Source: Lachnospiraceae bacterium C10
Lineage (GTDB): Bacteria; Bacillota; Clostridia; Lachnospirales; Lachnospiraceae
DNA: 64,000 nt
Direction of reading: 5' to 3'
NCBI GenBank assembly: GCA_900100095.1
Contig: FMTN01000020.1
Location: 1 to 64,000 of the forward strand
The notes under the pieces were generated by a model. It was not told the origin of the DNA. It did no database searches and saw only the letters and a list, made by a program, of their open reading frames with translations. Positions 9,560 to 18,636 of the stretch are shown one piece after another; positions within the stretch are counted from its first letter, which is position 1, and each line of letters begins with the position of its first letter. The position numbers were made by a program, and so were the translations under genes.

Positions 9560-10987
9560 CTATTTTGTTGACACTTTGCCATTTTTCATCAGTACGACTG
9601 TTTGGGAACGATTCGTTAAATCCTGTCGTATCTTCTTCGCCTGTGGGCTGTTATCCTTCAGTAACCGGGTTACATTGTCGGAAAACCGGCAGGGATAGAA
9701 ATACGGCACGACCTTCCCCTTACCTGTGATCCGGATTTCAGCCAGTCCACTATCAAAGGCCTTTTGCCGGTTTGTCGTACTTGAAAAATAATAATTCCCA
9801 AGGCTGTAATAGACCGGCACCCGGTTTACATACTCCACTGTCTGCAGGCAATGGGTATGACCACCGATGACCGCATCCGCACCGGCTTTTACAAAGGCTC
9901 GGGCAAGATTCTCCTGATCAATGCCATAATCTTTGCATCCTTCCGTTCCCCAGTGACAGATGCAAAGAACAACATCCGCATTCCGTCGCGCCGCCCGGAT
10001 GGCCTTTACATATTCCGTCGGATTAAGGCATTTTAATACCCCCGGACTGTTTTTTGTTGCAGCCTTTGTGTAATGATAACTTCTCTCAATCTGTGTTGCC
10101 GCAAGGATGGCAACTGTCTGACCGTTTACGATCACATATCTTGCACCCTTTGCTTCCTTCAGATTCTTTCCTGCACCAATATAAGGCATCTTTGCCTTTT
10201 TTAAAGCTGACAGCGTGGACAAAAAGCCCTTCTTGCCGTAATCATAGACATGGTTATTCGCAAGGCTCACCAGATCGGTTCCAATGCCTTTTAAAAGTTT
10301 CGCCCGCTTTGGATCAGCCCGGAAGGTAAAAGCCTTTCCTTTTAACGGAGCAGCCGCTCCTTCCCTGCCATAACTGAATTCATTGTTCACAACAAAATAA
10401 TCCGCCGCCCGCATCTTATGAATCAATTCCTGACGAAATCCGTTGGCAAGATGGTTTGGCTGACGGTCGATGTAAGCGGTCGTTGAAATATTCTCCGCCA
10501 GATTCAGATCTCCACAGAATAAAAATGTTGCATAAGAAGACTTCTCAGCCTCCACTTCTGTTACCGACCGTGTCAGATCCTTTTGTATCCCTTTGTCCCT
10601 CAGGTAGTCCATAACCAGGGTGTGGATGGTTCTTCCCGTCATATTCTTCCAGATATAAGGATCGTCAAATATTCCGTTGGAAGCGATTATTTTCAATGTA
10701 TCTTTGCCGTACACCTCTTCAAACCATGAGAAAAACGCCCCCGTCAGCCGGTGTCCGCAGAAGAAACGATTCGTACCCTTTGATAGAATTTTAATTGCCG
10801 CATCTTTTGTTTCTTTGTCAAAGGACTGGCTTTTAACGGTTTTGATCTGCTCTGCCTTTACGTTATTTACCCGATTTGTTTTATTATCTCCCGGTACATC
10901 TTTTGCCTGTGTCATCCCGCAACCACTTAGACAGATTGCAAGGACAAGGGCCAGTCCCGCCATTCGTTTTATCTTCACAATCTTCAT
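9560..10987 (-). CDS. CapA-family lipoprotein
   Basis: The 475-residue protein begins with a lipoprotein signal, MKIVKIKRMAGLALVLAI ending at the lipobox LSGC (Cys 23), so it is expected to be tethered outside the membrane. From about residue 150 it has a CapA/PGA_cap metallophosphatase-like domain: FCGDLNLAENI, NNEFSYGRE, LVSLANNHVYDYGKKGF, ICHWGTEGCKDYG and VIGGHTHCLQ, ending with PVYYSLGNYYF. Proteins of this family take part in poly-gamma-glutamate capsule synthesis in Bacillus, but many Clostridia carry solo copies with no capsule genes nearby, as here. The N-terminal 120 residues (SKGTNRFFCGHRLTGAFFSW) are unassigned. The exact role is unknown. Confidence 0.85.
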   Translation of the reverse strand: MKIVKIKRMAGLALVLAICLSGCGMTQAKDVPGDNKTNRVNNVKAEQIKTVKSQSFDKETKDAAIKILSKGTNRFFCGHRLTGAFFSWFEEVYGKDTLKIIASNGIFDDPYIWKNMTGRTIHTLVMDYLRDKGIQKDLTRSVTEVEAEKSSYATFLFCGDLNLAENISTTAYIDRQPNHLANGFRQELIHKMRAADYFVVNNEFSYGREGAAAPLKGKAFTFRADPKRAKLLKGIGTDLVSLANNHVYDYGKKGFLSTLSALKKAKMPYIGAGKNLKEAKGARYVIVNGQTVAILAATQIERSYHYTKAATKNSPGVLKCLNPTEYVKAIRAARRNADVVLCICHWGTEGCKDYGIDQENLARAFVKAGADAVIGGHTHCLQTVEYVNRVPVYYSLGNYYFSSTTNRQKAFDSGLAEIRITGKGKVVPYFYPCRFSDNVTRLLKDNSPQAKKIRQDLTNRSQTVVLMKNGKVSTK

Positions 10988-11005
10988 ACGCTTATGAAAC
11001 CAAAG

Positions 11006-11042
11006 AAATCCCTGTCCAAGGAAAAACCTCGGGCAGGGATAT
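11006..11042 (-). terminator. Terminator after the SEC-C gene
   Basis: AAATCCCTGTCC pairs with GGGCAGGGATAT across AAGG/CCTC, and the transcript continues into a T-rich stretch. It sits 8 bp past the SEC-C stop. Confidence 0.65.
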
Positions 11043-11049
11043 CATTTAC

Positions 11050-11574
11050 TTAAACCTCAAGTGCAGGAGCACCTTTCTTACCATGGCACATCTTATACTT
11101 CTTGCCACTACCGCATGGACATGGCTCATTACGGCCAATCTTCTTTGCTACATGTACGGTACCTGACTTCTTCTGTGTAAGATATAATTCTCTCTGAGTC
11201 TCCTTATCGAAGATCTCATCCCATTCAGGAAGACCATAGAGCCAGTCAGCTCTTGCATCTACCATGTTCATGTAAAGCTTCTTGTTATCGAAATCCAAAG
11301 AAACTTCTGTATCCTCTTCCATTGTATCAATCGGATTGGCCTTTACAAGGCTATCATTGATACCGTCAAGGAAACCTGCCATCTCAAGTGTTGTAAGGCC
11401 AAAGGTCTCTGCCAGAGCCTTTACGGTTCCAGAATATGGCTTGTCCGGTGTCTTTAAGAGCTGTGCGTACACATCTCTTTCTTTCATAAAATAATCATCC
11501 CAAAAACGCTGCAGGCTGTTACGATCCTGCTTCTCGTTATAGGCAACTGCTTTCCACTCATCAAGTAATGACAT
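11050..11574 (-). CDS. SEC-C motif protein
   Basis: A 174-residue protein ending in a SEC-C zinc motif, [20 protein letters not shown] (residues 148-167), the same metal-binding tail found at the end of SecA. The N-terminal 130 residues, beginning [17 protein letters not shown], are mostly helical by composition and are conserved in many Lachnospiraceae proteins, as far as I recall, without known function. There is no signal peptide or membrane segment, so it is probably cytoplasmic. SEC-C domains bind nucleic acid, ribosomes or SecB-like partners in different settings, so no function is claimed. The start has AAAAGGGTGAAATAATT before the ATG. Confidence 0.85.
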   Translation of the reverse strand: MSLLDEWKAVAYNEKQDRNSLQRFWDDYFMKERDVYAQLLKTPDKPYSGTVKALAETFGLTTLEMAGFLDGINDSLVKANPIDTMEEDTEVSLDFDNKKLYMNMVDARADWLYGLPEWDEIFDKETQRELYLTQKKSGTVHVAKKIGRNEPCPCGSGKKYKMCHGKKGAPALEV

Positions 11575-11733
11575 AATTATTTCACCCTTTTCTCATATTA
11601 TCTTAGTATCATTGTAATAACAAAAATGCTACCACACATTGATAAAGTATATCAAAGTACACCTAATTTGACAATGCTTCCTTTCTCACTTACCATAAAA
11701 ACAAATCATGACAGAGAAAGGAAACATTTCATT

Positions 11734-11988
11734 ATGAAAAAACTTCGTCAAATCCTCGCATTTTGCGCCATACTGATTTTGGCAGGCATGTATGTCAGCA
11801 CCTTTGTCTTTTCTCTTCTGGATGATCCGAAAAGCTTCACACTGCTTCGTGCATCCATCGGTGCCACCATCGTCATTCCTGTTATGTTATGGGTTCTTTT
11901 GCTTTTTATCCGGCTCAAATCAACGGATGCATCCTCATCTTCTTTTTCTGACGATGCAGATTACGATTCCGACGACAAGAAGCAATAA
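11734..11988 (+). CDS. Small two-helix membrane protein
   Basis: An 84-residue protein starting at the ATG at 11734-11736 (MKKLRQILAFCAILILAGMY) with GAGAAAGGAAACATTTC upstream. It has two hydrophobic helices, about residues 6-27 and 40-61, and an acidic tail with Ser and Asp repeats (SSSSFSDDADYDSDDKKQ). The family is unknown to me. Its last 54 bases overlap, on the opposite strand, the 3' end of the ABC exporter gene, so the acidic tail is antisense to that gene's final membrane helix. Confidence 0.75.
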   Translation: MKKLRQILAFCAILILAGMYVSTFVFSLLDDPKSFTLLRASIGATIVIPVMLWVLLLFIRLKSTDASSSSFSDDADYDSDDKKQ

Positions 11989-14085
11989 AGGAAGTGCAAT
12001 TCCCATTGCAATACCAAAGATACGAAAAGCGGCTGCATTAACGGTCAACATCTGTGTATTCAGCATTTTGACCGGGATCGCAGCTGTTTTTTCTTTGTCT
12101 GTCTGCGGCAGAATATATGCCATGGTATTAGCAAACAATGTGGCATTTCTACCGGACACCTGCTGATTCATCTCATCGGTAAAGGCATAGGCACTTCCAA
12201 AGACAGCAACGGCCCCCTTCTTTTTATTCTCCGCTAAAATCGCCAGATCAAAAGGTCCTTCCTTGTCTTCCTCTTCCTTTTCAAAAGAGATCGTCGCATC
12301 CGAAAGCGCCCTGGAAAGATTGTCCTGATTATCGTAATCCCGCTTCTCGATGGCTTTCTTTGTGGTCTTCATAATGGTTGTGAAGGTGACACCCTTTGTC
12401 TTTTTTGCAGTCAAACCAAGAGAAAGAGGCATAAATACCTGCAGTTCTCCTGCAATATCTTCTGTTATCGCAGTCTTCTCCACCCTTGGAAGCAGGAAAA
12501 AATTATTCTGGTAGTAGTGCTGATCGTCAAGCTCTGCGACTGCTCCCTTTCCCACTTCAATACCACTGGCAAGAAGGAATTGCTTAAACCTCTTCAACGG
12601 AGCGCTCTTCATGACATCCAGTGCAACAAAGACACGGCCGCCTTCTTCTACATAACGCTTTAACTTCTTCACATCATCCTTCGAAAAATCGGACTGAGGC
12701 GCATAAATCAATACGGCCGCCGCATCCTTTGGCACTTCCTTTTCCTTTAAAAAGTTAAGTGATTTTGTTCCGGCATTCAATTTGGTCAAAGTCTTTGTAA
12801 ACGTATCGGATAACTGGACTTCATCGTGGCCTGTCAGTACATAGACACAGGAAAGCTTTTCCTTCGACAGATAGGTAATGGCACTTGTGACCTGTCCTTC
12901 GATATCGTATCCCGTCAGCTGCGTCTGATACGTACTTGGATCCACCTGTGTCTGGTACAGATCCATTGCCGGAATAATCCGGGTTCGCTTTCCACTGACA
13001 AGGATCAGACTTCCCACGTCAAGGGACTGGTCTGTATAAGAAGCAACAAAGGACGGATTCTTATTCACATCCACATATTTTACCGTAATATAACTGCTGC
13101 CCTCTCCATAGCGCTCCAAGGACTTTATCAGGACAATTTCGTAGTCATTTGTCAATTCACTCTTCTTTGCAAGGCAATAAATCGTAATATCCTTATGCAA
13201 TTTAGAAAGGATGCGCTTTGTCTCTTCGGACAGGGTGTAATATTTTTTGGCTGTCATATCAAACTGCGTATATTTCGACGGAATCCGGCTCATGGCAAAA
13301 TTCACCCCGACGGTTCCCATCAGAACGCAAATGATGGTGACAGCCGAAAACACAGACAAAGACAATCTGCTTTTTGAAACCGTATATCTTCTCTTAAGGA
13401 TGACCTGCGCCGAAAGCACAAGCATCAACACAATGATACTGAGAAAATATGCAATCGATACAAGAGAGAGACTTCCCGTGAAAAATTCCTGCAGCGGTGT
13501 CAAAAAATCATACCAGCCTAAGATCTTCCCCGGGATATGATCGCTTCCGATCTGGTTGACCAGAGAATTGGATATAAATCCCACAAAAATCAAAAGAAAG
13601 GATACAATCGCCGCAACGATCACATTGTCCGTCAAGGATGAGACAAAAAGCCCCACCGCCAGCATAGCCGCACCGTACAGGAAAAATCCCAGCAAAGCAA
13701 CATAGTTTTCTTTTATACTGACCTTGCCATACAGCTTCAAGATCCACGGGGTAAGGGCCATTACAACCACAGGAATCAGATTCGTGCAAAGCAGCGCAAG
13801 GTATTTTCCGAGGACAATCCTTCCCACCGGAACCGGCGACGTCAACGTCAGAATATCAACCTTATCCCGCCTCTCTTGGGCAAACACTTTCATCGTCAGG
13901 ATCGGAACCGTAATCAAAAATGCAAAGGTGATACTGTTCAGAGCATAAGAAATGGTCGGGACAGCCTGCATCAGGCAATAGATGGAAAAATACAGTCCAA
14001 ATAAAACCAGCGTGATTCCTAGGTAAAGCCATCCTGTTATTCCTCTGAAAAAGGATAAAAACTCCCTCTTAAATATGGCTCTCAT
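11935..14085 (-). CDS. ABC exporter permease fused to GldG-like substrate domain
   Basis: The 716-residue protein joins two parts that are usually separate. Residues 1-240 form an ABC-2 type permease with about six helices (MRAIFKREFLSFFRGITGWL and on, with the QERRDKVDILTLTSPVPVGR coupling region), like GldF. After a further helix near 245-265, residues 270-680 form an extracytoplasmic GldG/IFT52-like domain (RIPSKYTQFDMTAKKYYTLS, VYVLTGHDEVQLSD, YVEEGGRVFVALDV), and a last helix lies near 690-711. It overlaps its ATPase gene by 4 bp (ATGA), showing translational coupling. The substrate is unknown. Outside Bacteroidetes such transporters have nothing to do with gliding. Confidence 0.88.
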   Translation of the reverse strand: MRAIFKREFLSFFRGITGWLYLGITLVLFGLYFSIYCLMQAVPTISYALNSITFAFLITVPILTMKVFAQERRDKVDILTLTSPVPVGRIVLGKYLALLCTNLIPVVVMALTPWILKLYGKVSIKENYVALLGFFLYGAAMLAVGLFVSSLTDNVIVAAIVSFLLIFVGFISNSLVNQIGSDHIPGKILGWYDFLTPLQEFFTGSLSLVSIAYFLSIIVLMLVLSAQVILKRRYTVSKSRLSLSVFSAVTIICVLMGTVGVNFAMSRIPSKYTQFDMTAKKYYTLSEETKRILSKLHKDITIYCLAKKSELTNDYEIVLIKSLERYGEGSSYITVKYVDVNKNPSFVASYTDQSLDVGSLILVSGKRTRIIPAMDLYQTQVDPSTYQTQLTGYDIEGQVTSAITYLSKEKLSCVYVLTGHDEVQLSDTFTKTLTKLNAGTKSLNFLKEKEVPKDAAAVLIYAPQSDFSKDDVKKLKRYVEEGGRVFVALDVMKSAPLKRFKQFLLASGIEVGKGAVAELDDQHYYQNNFFLLPRVEKTAITEDIAGELQVFMPLSLGLTAKKTKGVTFTTIMKTTKKAIEKRDYDNQDNLSRALSDATISFEKEEEDKEGPFDLAILAENKKKGAVAVFGSAYAFTDEMNQQVSGRNATLFANTMAYILPQTDKEKTAAIPVKMLNTQMLTVNAAAFRIFGIAMGIALPLLLLVVGIVICIVRKRR

Positions 14086-14852
14086 GCTTCTTCCTCCTCA
14101 TCATCGTCTGTTATATCATGATCTTCCGGAGCCTCTTCGATTTCCTGCTCTGTCAGTTCAAGGAAGACATCCTCCAAAGACTCCTGATGTTCATCCAAGA
14201 GATGCTCCGTTGTATCTGATAAGACCAGCGTTCCATTTGAAATGATCAGAACATGATCACACACCTCTTCGATTTCTGTCAGAATATGCGAACTTAAGAT
14301 AACCAGATGGTCCGGTTTTAAGTCCAGAATCATCTCCCTCATTTCTCTGATCTGTCTCGGATCAAGGCCGGCTGTCGGTTCATCTAAAATGATGATGTCA
14401 GGATCTCCCAATACAGCCTGGGCAAAGCCGACTCTCTGACGATATCCCTTTGACAGATTTTTTATCAGGCGTTGGGAAACATCCAGTACCCCGCACTGTC
14501 TCATCACCCTATCCACGCATTCTGTTCTCTTGTGCTTTGGAACATGTCTTAATTCCGCCACAAACATCAGCTGCTCCTTCACTGTCATATCAGGATAAAG
14601 CGGCGGAATCTCCGGCATGTAACCGATTTTCTCCTTTGCTTTGGACGGATTCTTTAACAGGTCGATTCCATCGATTTTTATCTCTCCCGCTGTCGGGGCG
14701 ATGTAACCGGCAAGCATATTCATTGTCGTTGATTTTCCTGCACCATTCGGTCCAAGAAGCCCAAGGATCTCTCCCCGCTCTGCGGTAAAATTAAGTTCCG
14801 ACACAGCAGGATGCTTTCCGTACCGCTTAACCAGATGATTTACTTCTAACAC
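14082..14852 (-). CDS. ABC transporter ATP-binding protein (GldA-like)
   Basis: The 256-residue ATPase drives the GldFG-like permease encoded right after it. Walker A is GLLGPNGAGKSTTM (about 32-45), the Q-loop region is KIGYMPEIPPLYPDMT, the signature is NLSKGYRQRVGFAQA (LSKGY in place of LSGGQ, common in this subfamily), Walker B is PDIIILDEPTAGLDP and the H-loop is VILSSHILTE. The C-terminus is a very acidic tail (about 25 residues). The ribosome site GGAGGAAGAAACGTG stands before the start codon. Confidence 0.93.
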   Translation of the reverse strand: MLEVNHLVKRYGKHPAVSELNFTAERGEILGLLGPNGAGKSTTMNMLAGYIAPTAGEIKIDGIDLLKNPSKAKEKIGYMPEIPPLYPDMTVKEQLMFVAELRHVPKHKRTECVDRVMRQCGVLDVSQRLIKNLSKGYRQRVGFAQAVLGDPDIIILDEPTAGLDPRQIREMREMILDLKPDHLVILSSHILTEIEEVCDHVLIISNGTLVLSDTTEHLLDEHQESLEDVFLELTEQEIEEAPEDHDITDDDEEEEA

Positions 14853-14895
14853 GTTTCTTCCTCCTTACAAAACGGTTTGTGCCATAAAATAAAAC

Positions 14896-14943
14896 AAAAA
14901 AGCACAGCCTTTATTCTAGATAAAAACTGTGCTACTTTTGTGA
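14896..14943 (-). terminator. purA terminator
   Basis: On the minus strand AGCACAG pairs with CTGTGCT across an AT-rich loop and runs into six T residues, about 40 bp past the purA stop. Confidence 0.75.
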
Positions 14944-14979
14944 TTAAGTTGTGTCTATTTCGTGAACAATATACGCAAA

Positions 14980-16275
14980 TTATTTCTTCAGCGGGCTGTT
15001 ACGATAAATAATATCCGTACGTGCCGGGCCATTACTTACCATTGTAATAGGATATCCAAGCTGCTGCTCAATGAAGTTCACGTAGTCCTGTGCCTTCTGA
15101 GGAAGATCCTTGAATTCCTTGATACCACGGATATCACACTTCCAGCCCGGGAACATCTTATATACCGGCTTACAACGGGATAAATCCTTTGTCACAGGGA
15201 ACTCTGTGATCTGCTCACCATCCAGCTCGTAAGCAACACATACCGGAATCTCATCCAGGTATCCAAGATCATCCAGTACGGTAAATGCCACATCCGTACA
15301 TCCCTGAAGACGGCATCCGTACTTACTTGCAACACAATCATACCAGCCGACACGACGTGGACGACCGGTGGTAGCACCGTACTCTCCGCCGTCACCACCA
15401 TGATTACGAAGGGAAACTGCCTCATCTCCAAAGATCTCAGAAACAAACTCACCAGCTCCGACAGCAGAAGAATATGCCTTTGATACAACAACGATCTGCT
15501 TGATCTCGTATGGAGGAATTCCGGCACCGATTGCACCGTATCCTGCAATTGGTGAAGAAGATGTTACCATCGGATAGATACCGTGATCCGGATCCTTCAT
15601 GGTTCCAAGCTGTCCTTCCAAAAGAATCGTCTTGTCCTCTTTGATTGCCTGATCAAGATAAAGGGATACATTTCCGATATACTCCTTAACCTTGTCTCTT
15701 CTCTCCTTAATCCAGTTCAAAAGACCTTCCTGGTCAATCGGATCGGTATGATATAAATTCACAAGAAGCGCATCCTTGATCTGAGCCACGCGGGCGATCT
15801 TCTCACGAAGGACGTCATCCTCCTGGAAAAATTCATTGATCTGCCAACCGATCTTGGCAAATTTATCGGAATAAAACGGTGCAATACCTGACTTGGTAGA
15901 ACCAAAGGATTTACCTGCCAGACGTGCCTCTTCCAATGAGTCAAACTGTACATGATACGGCATCAGAACCTGTACACGGTCTGAAACCATAAGAGAAGGC
16001 GCAGGAACTCCCTTGGCCTTAATCTCCTCCAACTCATTGATAAACTTATCAATATCAAATGCAACACCGTTACCAATGATATTCATGATGTTCTGATGAA
16101 AAACGCCGGACGGCATCAGATGCAAAGCAAACTTACCATAATCATTTACGATGGTATGTCCTGCATTTGCTCCCCCCTGGAAACGAATAACAATATCTGC
16201 GGAATCAGCAAGTGTATCTGTGATCTTACCCTTTCCTTCGTCTCCCCAATTGGCTCCAACGACTGCTTTTACCAT
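14980..16275 (-). CDS. purA: Adenylosuccinate synthetase
   Basis: The 431-residue enzyme couples IMP and aspartate with GTP to form adenylosuccinate, the first step to AMP. The N-terminal GTP loop VVGANWGDEGKGKITDTLAD (residues 5-24) carries the catalytic Asp, followed by the catalytic His in FQGGANAGHTIVNDYG. Later motifs include GSTKSGIAPFYSDK-type IMP binding and the QLGTMKDPDHGIYPMVTSSS switch segment. Length is normal. It has a separate transcript with a terminator and a 150-bp leader, and AAGGAGGTAAATT before the ATG. purB, needed for the next step, is 10 kb away. Confidence 0.97.
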   Translation of the reverse strand: MVKAVVGANWGDEGKGKITDTLADSADIVIRFQGGANAGHTIVNDYGKFALHLMPSGVFHQNIMNIIGNGVAFDIDKFINELEEIKAKGVPAPSLMVSDRVQVLMPYHVQFDSLEEARLAGKSFGSTKSGIAPFYSDKFAKIGWQINEFFQEDDVLREKIARVAQIKDALLVNLYHTDPIDQEGLLNWIKERRDKVKEYIGNVSLYLDQAIKEDKTILLEGQLGTMKDPDHGIYPMVTSSSPIAGYGAIGAGIPPYEIKQIVVVSKAYSSAVGAGEFVSEIFGDEAVSLRNHGGDGGEYGATTGRPRRVGWYDCVASKYGCRLQGCTDVAFTVLDDLGYLDEIPVCVAYELDGEQITEFPVTKDLSRCKPVYKMFPGWKCDIRGIKEFKDLPQKAQDYVNFIEQQLGYPITMVSNGPARTDIIYRNSPLKK

Positions 16276-16428
16276 AATTTACCTCCTTCAATTAAATGAA
16301 CAAAAAGATATACGATGGTCTTAAGGCTGCCTGGCCTTCTCCGCAGCTGCGGGATCCGCAATGTTATGGCAAATACTTTAAGACATCAGAAAGCCCCACG
16401 ACATACGCCATGGGACATTTCCTGCTAA
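16276..16428 (-). promoter_or_regulatory. purA leader with hairpins
   Basis: The 153 bp between the degV stop and the purA start hold the palindrome CCGCAGCTGCGG and a small AAGGC/GCCTT hairpin next to it, plus a weak GC-rich hairpin after degV (CCCATGG/TCGTGGGG). No known riboswitch fold and no clear promoter were found. Confidence 0.35.
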
Positions 16429-17304
16429 TTAAATTTCCTTAAGGAAACTCTTTGAAACTGTAACAGCAAGTGATCCCGGTCCAATATGGCATGCAACAAC
16501 CATAGAAAGAGGATCAATCACCACCTGGCGATCCGGGTACAATGCAAGAAGCTCTTCACGAAGCTTCTCAGCCTCCTGCTGATTATTGGTATGGGCAATA
16601 GCCATAACGCAATGGCTTCCATCCGGATCCATAAATCTTTCTTCACAATCCTTCTTGATGGCATCAAGCATAATCTGCTTACCCTGCTTCACTGTGCGGG
16701 CCATGGCAAATTTATCCAGCTTGTCTCCCTGAATCTGAAGAACCGGCTTAATATGAAGCAAAGAACCGACAGCAGCTGCTGCAGGTGTAATTCTTCCGCC
16801 TCTTTTTAAATACTTTAAAGTATCCACCATAATATAAATGGAGGATTCACTCTTATGCTCTTCAAGATACTGCTTGATTTCTTCTGCGCTCTTGCCCTGA
16901 TCAGCCAATGCCTTAGCCTCAACGGCTGAAAGCTTCATGGTAACAGAAATTCTCTGATTATTAACAACAAAAACCTTGCCGTCAAAATCATCCTCTTCTG
17001 CAAGCATCATCGCTGTCTCACAGGACGAAGACAGGCCGGAAGACAACGGAATGTAAACAATTTCATCATACTGCTTCAAAAGCTCGTGCCACTTATCCAT
17101 AACCTCGCCCACCAAAGGCATAGAAGTATGGATCTCATGATCGTTAGCCTGTAAATCATAGAACTTGTCATGATCAAGATCTACGCTTTCGTAGTAAAGC
17201 TCATCATCAATATAAAATGGAGTCGGAAGGACGTAAATTCCCTTCTCTTCAGCTTCTTCTACTGTAAATCCACTATTTGTATCAGTTAAAATTGCTACGC
17301 TCAT
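16429..17304 (-). CDS. DegV family fatty-acid-binding protein
   Basis: The 291-residue protein has the two-lobed DegV fold seen in FakB, which holds a fatty acid for phosphorylation by a FakA kinase during uptake of external fatty acids. Motifs are the N-terminal VAILTDTNSGFTVEEAEEKG, PLSSGLSSSCETA (fatty-acid carboxylate site) and LKYLKRGGRITPAAAAVGSL, followed by KPVLQIQGDKLDKFA. Clostridia carry many DegV paralogues of differing lipid preference, so the ligand is not predictable. It has its own promoter at 17355-17383 and ATAGGAGGTTTTA before the ATG. Confidence 0.92.
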   Translation of the reverse strand: MSVAILTDTNSGFTVEEAEEKGIYVLPTPFYIDDELYYESVDLDHDKFYDLQANDHEIHTSMPLVGEVMDKWHELLKQYDEIVYIPLSSGLSSSCETAMMLAEEDDFDGKVFVVNNQRISVTMKLSAVEAKALADQGKSAEEIKQYLEEHKSESSIYIMVDTLKYLKRGGRITPAAAAVGSLLHIKPVLQIQGDKLDKFAMARTVKQGKQIMLDAIKKDCEERFMDPDGSHCVMAIAHTNNQQEAEKLREELLALYPDRQVVIDPLSMVVACHIGPGSLAVTVSKSFLKEI

Positions 17305-17354
17305 TAAAACTCCTCTATCTTTCTTTGTGTCGACCTATGTCACACACAAAGGAG

Positions 17355-17383
17355 ATTTTACCATATTTAGGGCAATAGCACAA
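17355..17383 (-). promoter_or_regulatory. degV promoter
   Basis: TTGTGC, a 17-bp spacer and TAAAAT on the minus strand lie about 50 bp before the degV start. Confidence 0.55.
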
Positions 17384-17412
17384 ACATCTCTTTCAAGATC
17401 ACTTGTTATGGC

Positions 17413-18603
17413 TTAAAACAGCTTTGAAACACAGTCAAGAATACAGCCTGCTGCCTGATCCTTGCTCATAAGCGGCAGCTCTTTTGCCTCCTCTTTTGTA
17501 ATCAACGTTACAACGTTGGTATCCGTGCCAAAACCGGCTCCTTCTGTCCGAAGGGAATTTGCAACAATGACATCCGCCTTTTTCCGTGACAGTTTTCCTC
17601 TTGAATTCTCAATGAGATTCTCTGTCTCCATGGAAAATCCCACAAGAACCTGACCTTCTTTTCTATGCTCACCTACATAAGATAAAATATCCGGATTCCC
17701 GGTCAGTTTAATTGCGTCCGGCATCGTCACCTTATGAATCTTCTCTTCCGCACAATTCACCGGCCGCATATCCGCCACTGCCGCTGTCATGATAAAAGCG
17801 TCCATTTCCTGCATCCGTGCCGTTGTCGCTTCAAACATCTCTCTTGCACTTGTCACATCAATTCTCTTTACCCCACACGGTATATCCTGATGAACCGGGC
17901 CTGAGATTAATGTTACATCCGCGCCGCGACGGGCTGCTGCTCTTGCAATCGCATATCCCATCTTACCCGTGGAATGATTCGTAATGAATCGGACAGGATC
18001 AATTGCTTCCCTTGTCGGTCCGGCTGTGATGCAGATTTTCTTACCTTCCAAATCATGAGGAGAAGCAATTTCAAGCAGAACATGCTCAAGAATCTCCTGC
18101 GGATCGAGCATCTTTCCTTTCCCCACATCGCCACAGGCCAACAGGCCGGCAGCAGGCTCAATGACCTTCATACCGAATCTTTTGGCCTTTTCCATATTCT
18201 CCTGGGTGATCGGATTCTCATACATCCTCGTATTCATGGCCGGGAAAATAAGCTTCGGACAGGTGGACGCCAGAAATGTCGTTGTCAGCATATCATCCGC
18301 CAGTCCGTTAGCGACCTTCGCTATCGTATTTGCCGATGCCGGTGCAATCAAAAACAGATCGGCCGCCTTTGCTATCTCCACATGTTCCACATCAAACTTG
18401 AAATTGCGGTCAAAGGTATCAATGATACATTTATTACCGGTCAGTGTCTCAAAAGTGATCGGATTGATAAAATTACATGCATTCTTTGTCATCATAACAT
18501 GCACATTGGCATGCTGCTTTTTTAAACGACTGCATAAATCAGCAGCTTTATAGGCTGCAATGGAGCTGCATACTCCAAGAACAACGGTTTTATTCTTTAA
18601 CAT
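17413..18603 (-). CDS. coaBC: Bifunctional phosphopantothenoylcysteine synthetase/decarboxylase
   Basis: The 396-residue protein carries out two steps of CoA synthesis: coupling 4'-phosphopantothenate with cysteine (CoaB) and decarboxylating the product (CoaC). The N-terminal flavin-binding CoaC domain shows VVLGVCSSIAAYKAADLCSR, the catalytic His region FDVEHVEIAKAADLFLIAPA and FPAMNTRMYENPITQENM. The C-terminal CoaB domain starts near residue 185 with KKICITAGPTREAIDPVRFI and includes ITNHSTGKMGYAIARAAARR and MTAAVADMRP. It follows pncB by 33 bp, so HAD-pncB-coaBC may be one cofactor operon. Confidence 0.96.
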   Translation of the reverse strand: MLKNKTVVLGVCSSIAAYKAADLCSRLKKQHANVHVMMTKNACNFINPITFETLTGNKCIIDTFDRNFKFDVEHVEIAKAADLFLIAPASANTIAKVANGLADDMLTTTFLASTCPKLIFPAMNTRMYENPITQENMEKAKRFGMKVIEPAAGLLACGDVGKGKMLDPQEILEHVLLEIASPHDLEGKKICITAGPTREAIDPVRFITNHSTGKMGYAIARAAARRGADVTLISGPVHQDIPCGVKRIDVTSAREMFEATTARMQEMDAFIMTAAVADMRPVNCAEEKIHKVTMPDAIKLTGNPDILSYVGEHRKEGQVLVGFSMETENLIENSRGKLSRKKADVIVANSLRTEGAGFGTDTNVVTLITKEEAKELPLMSKDQAAGCILDCVSKLF

Positions 18604-18636
18604 GATTTCAACTCTCTTTTACTTTTTATACATAGA

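Noticed and set aside
16276-16428. Riboswitch in the purA leader
   Set aside because: Small palindromes are present but nothing resembles a known ligand-binding fold.
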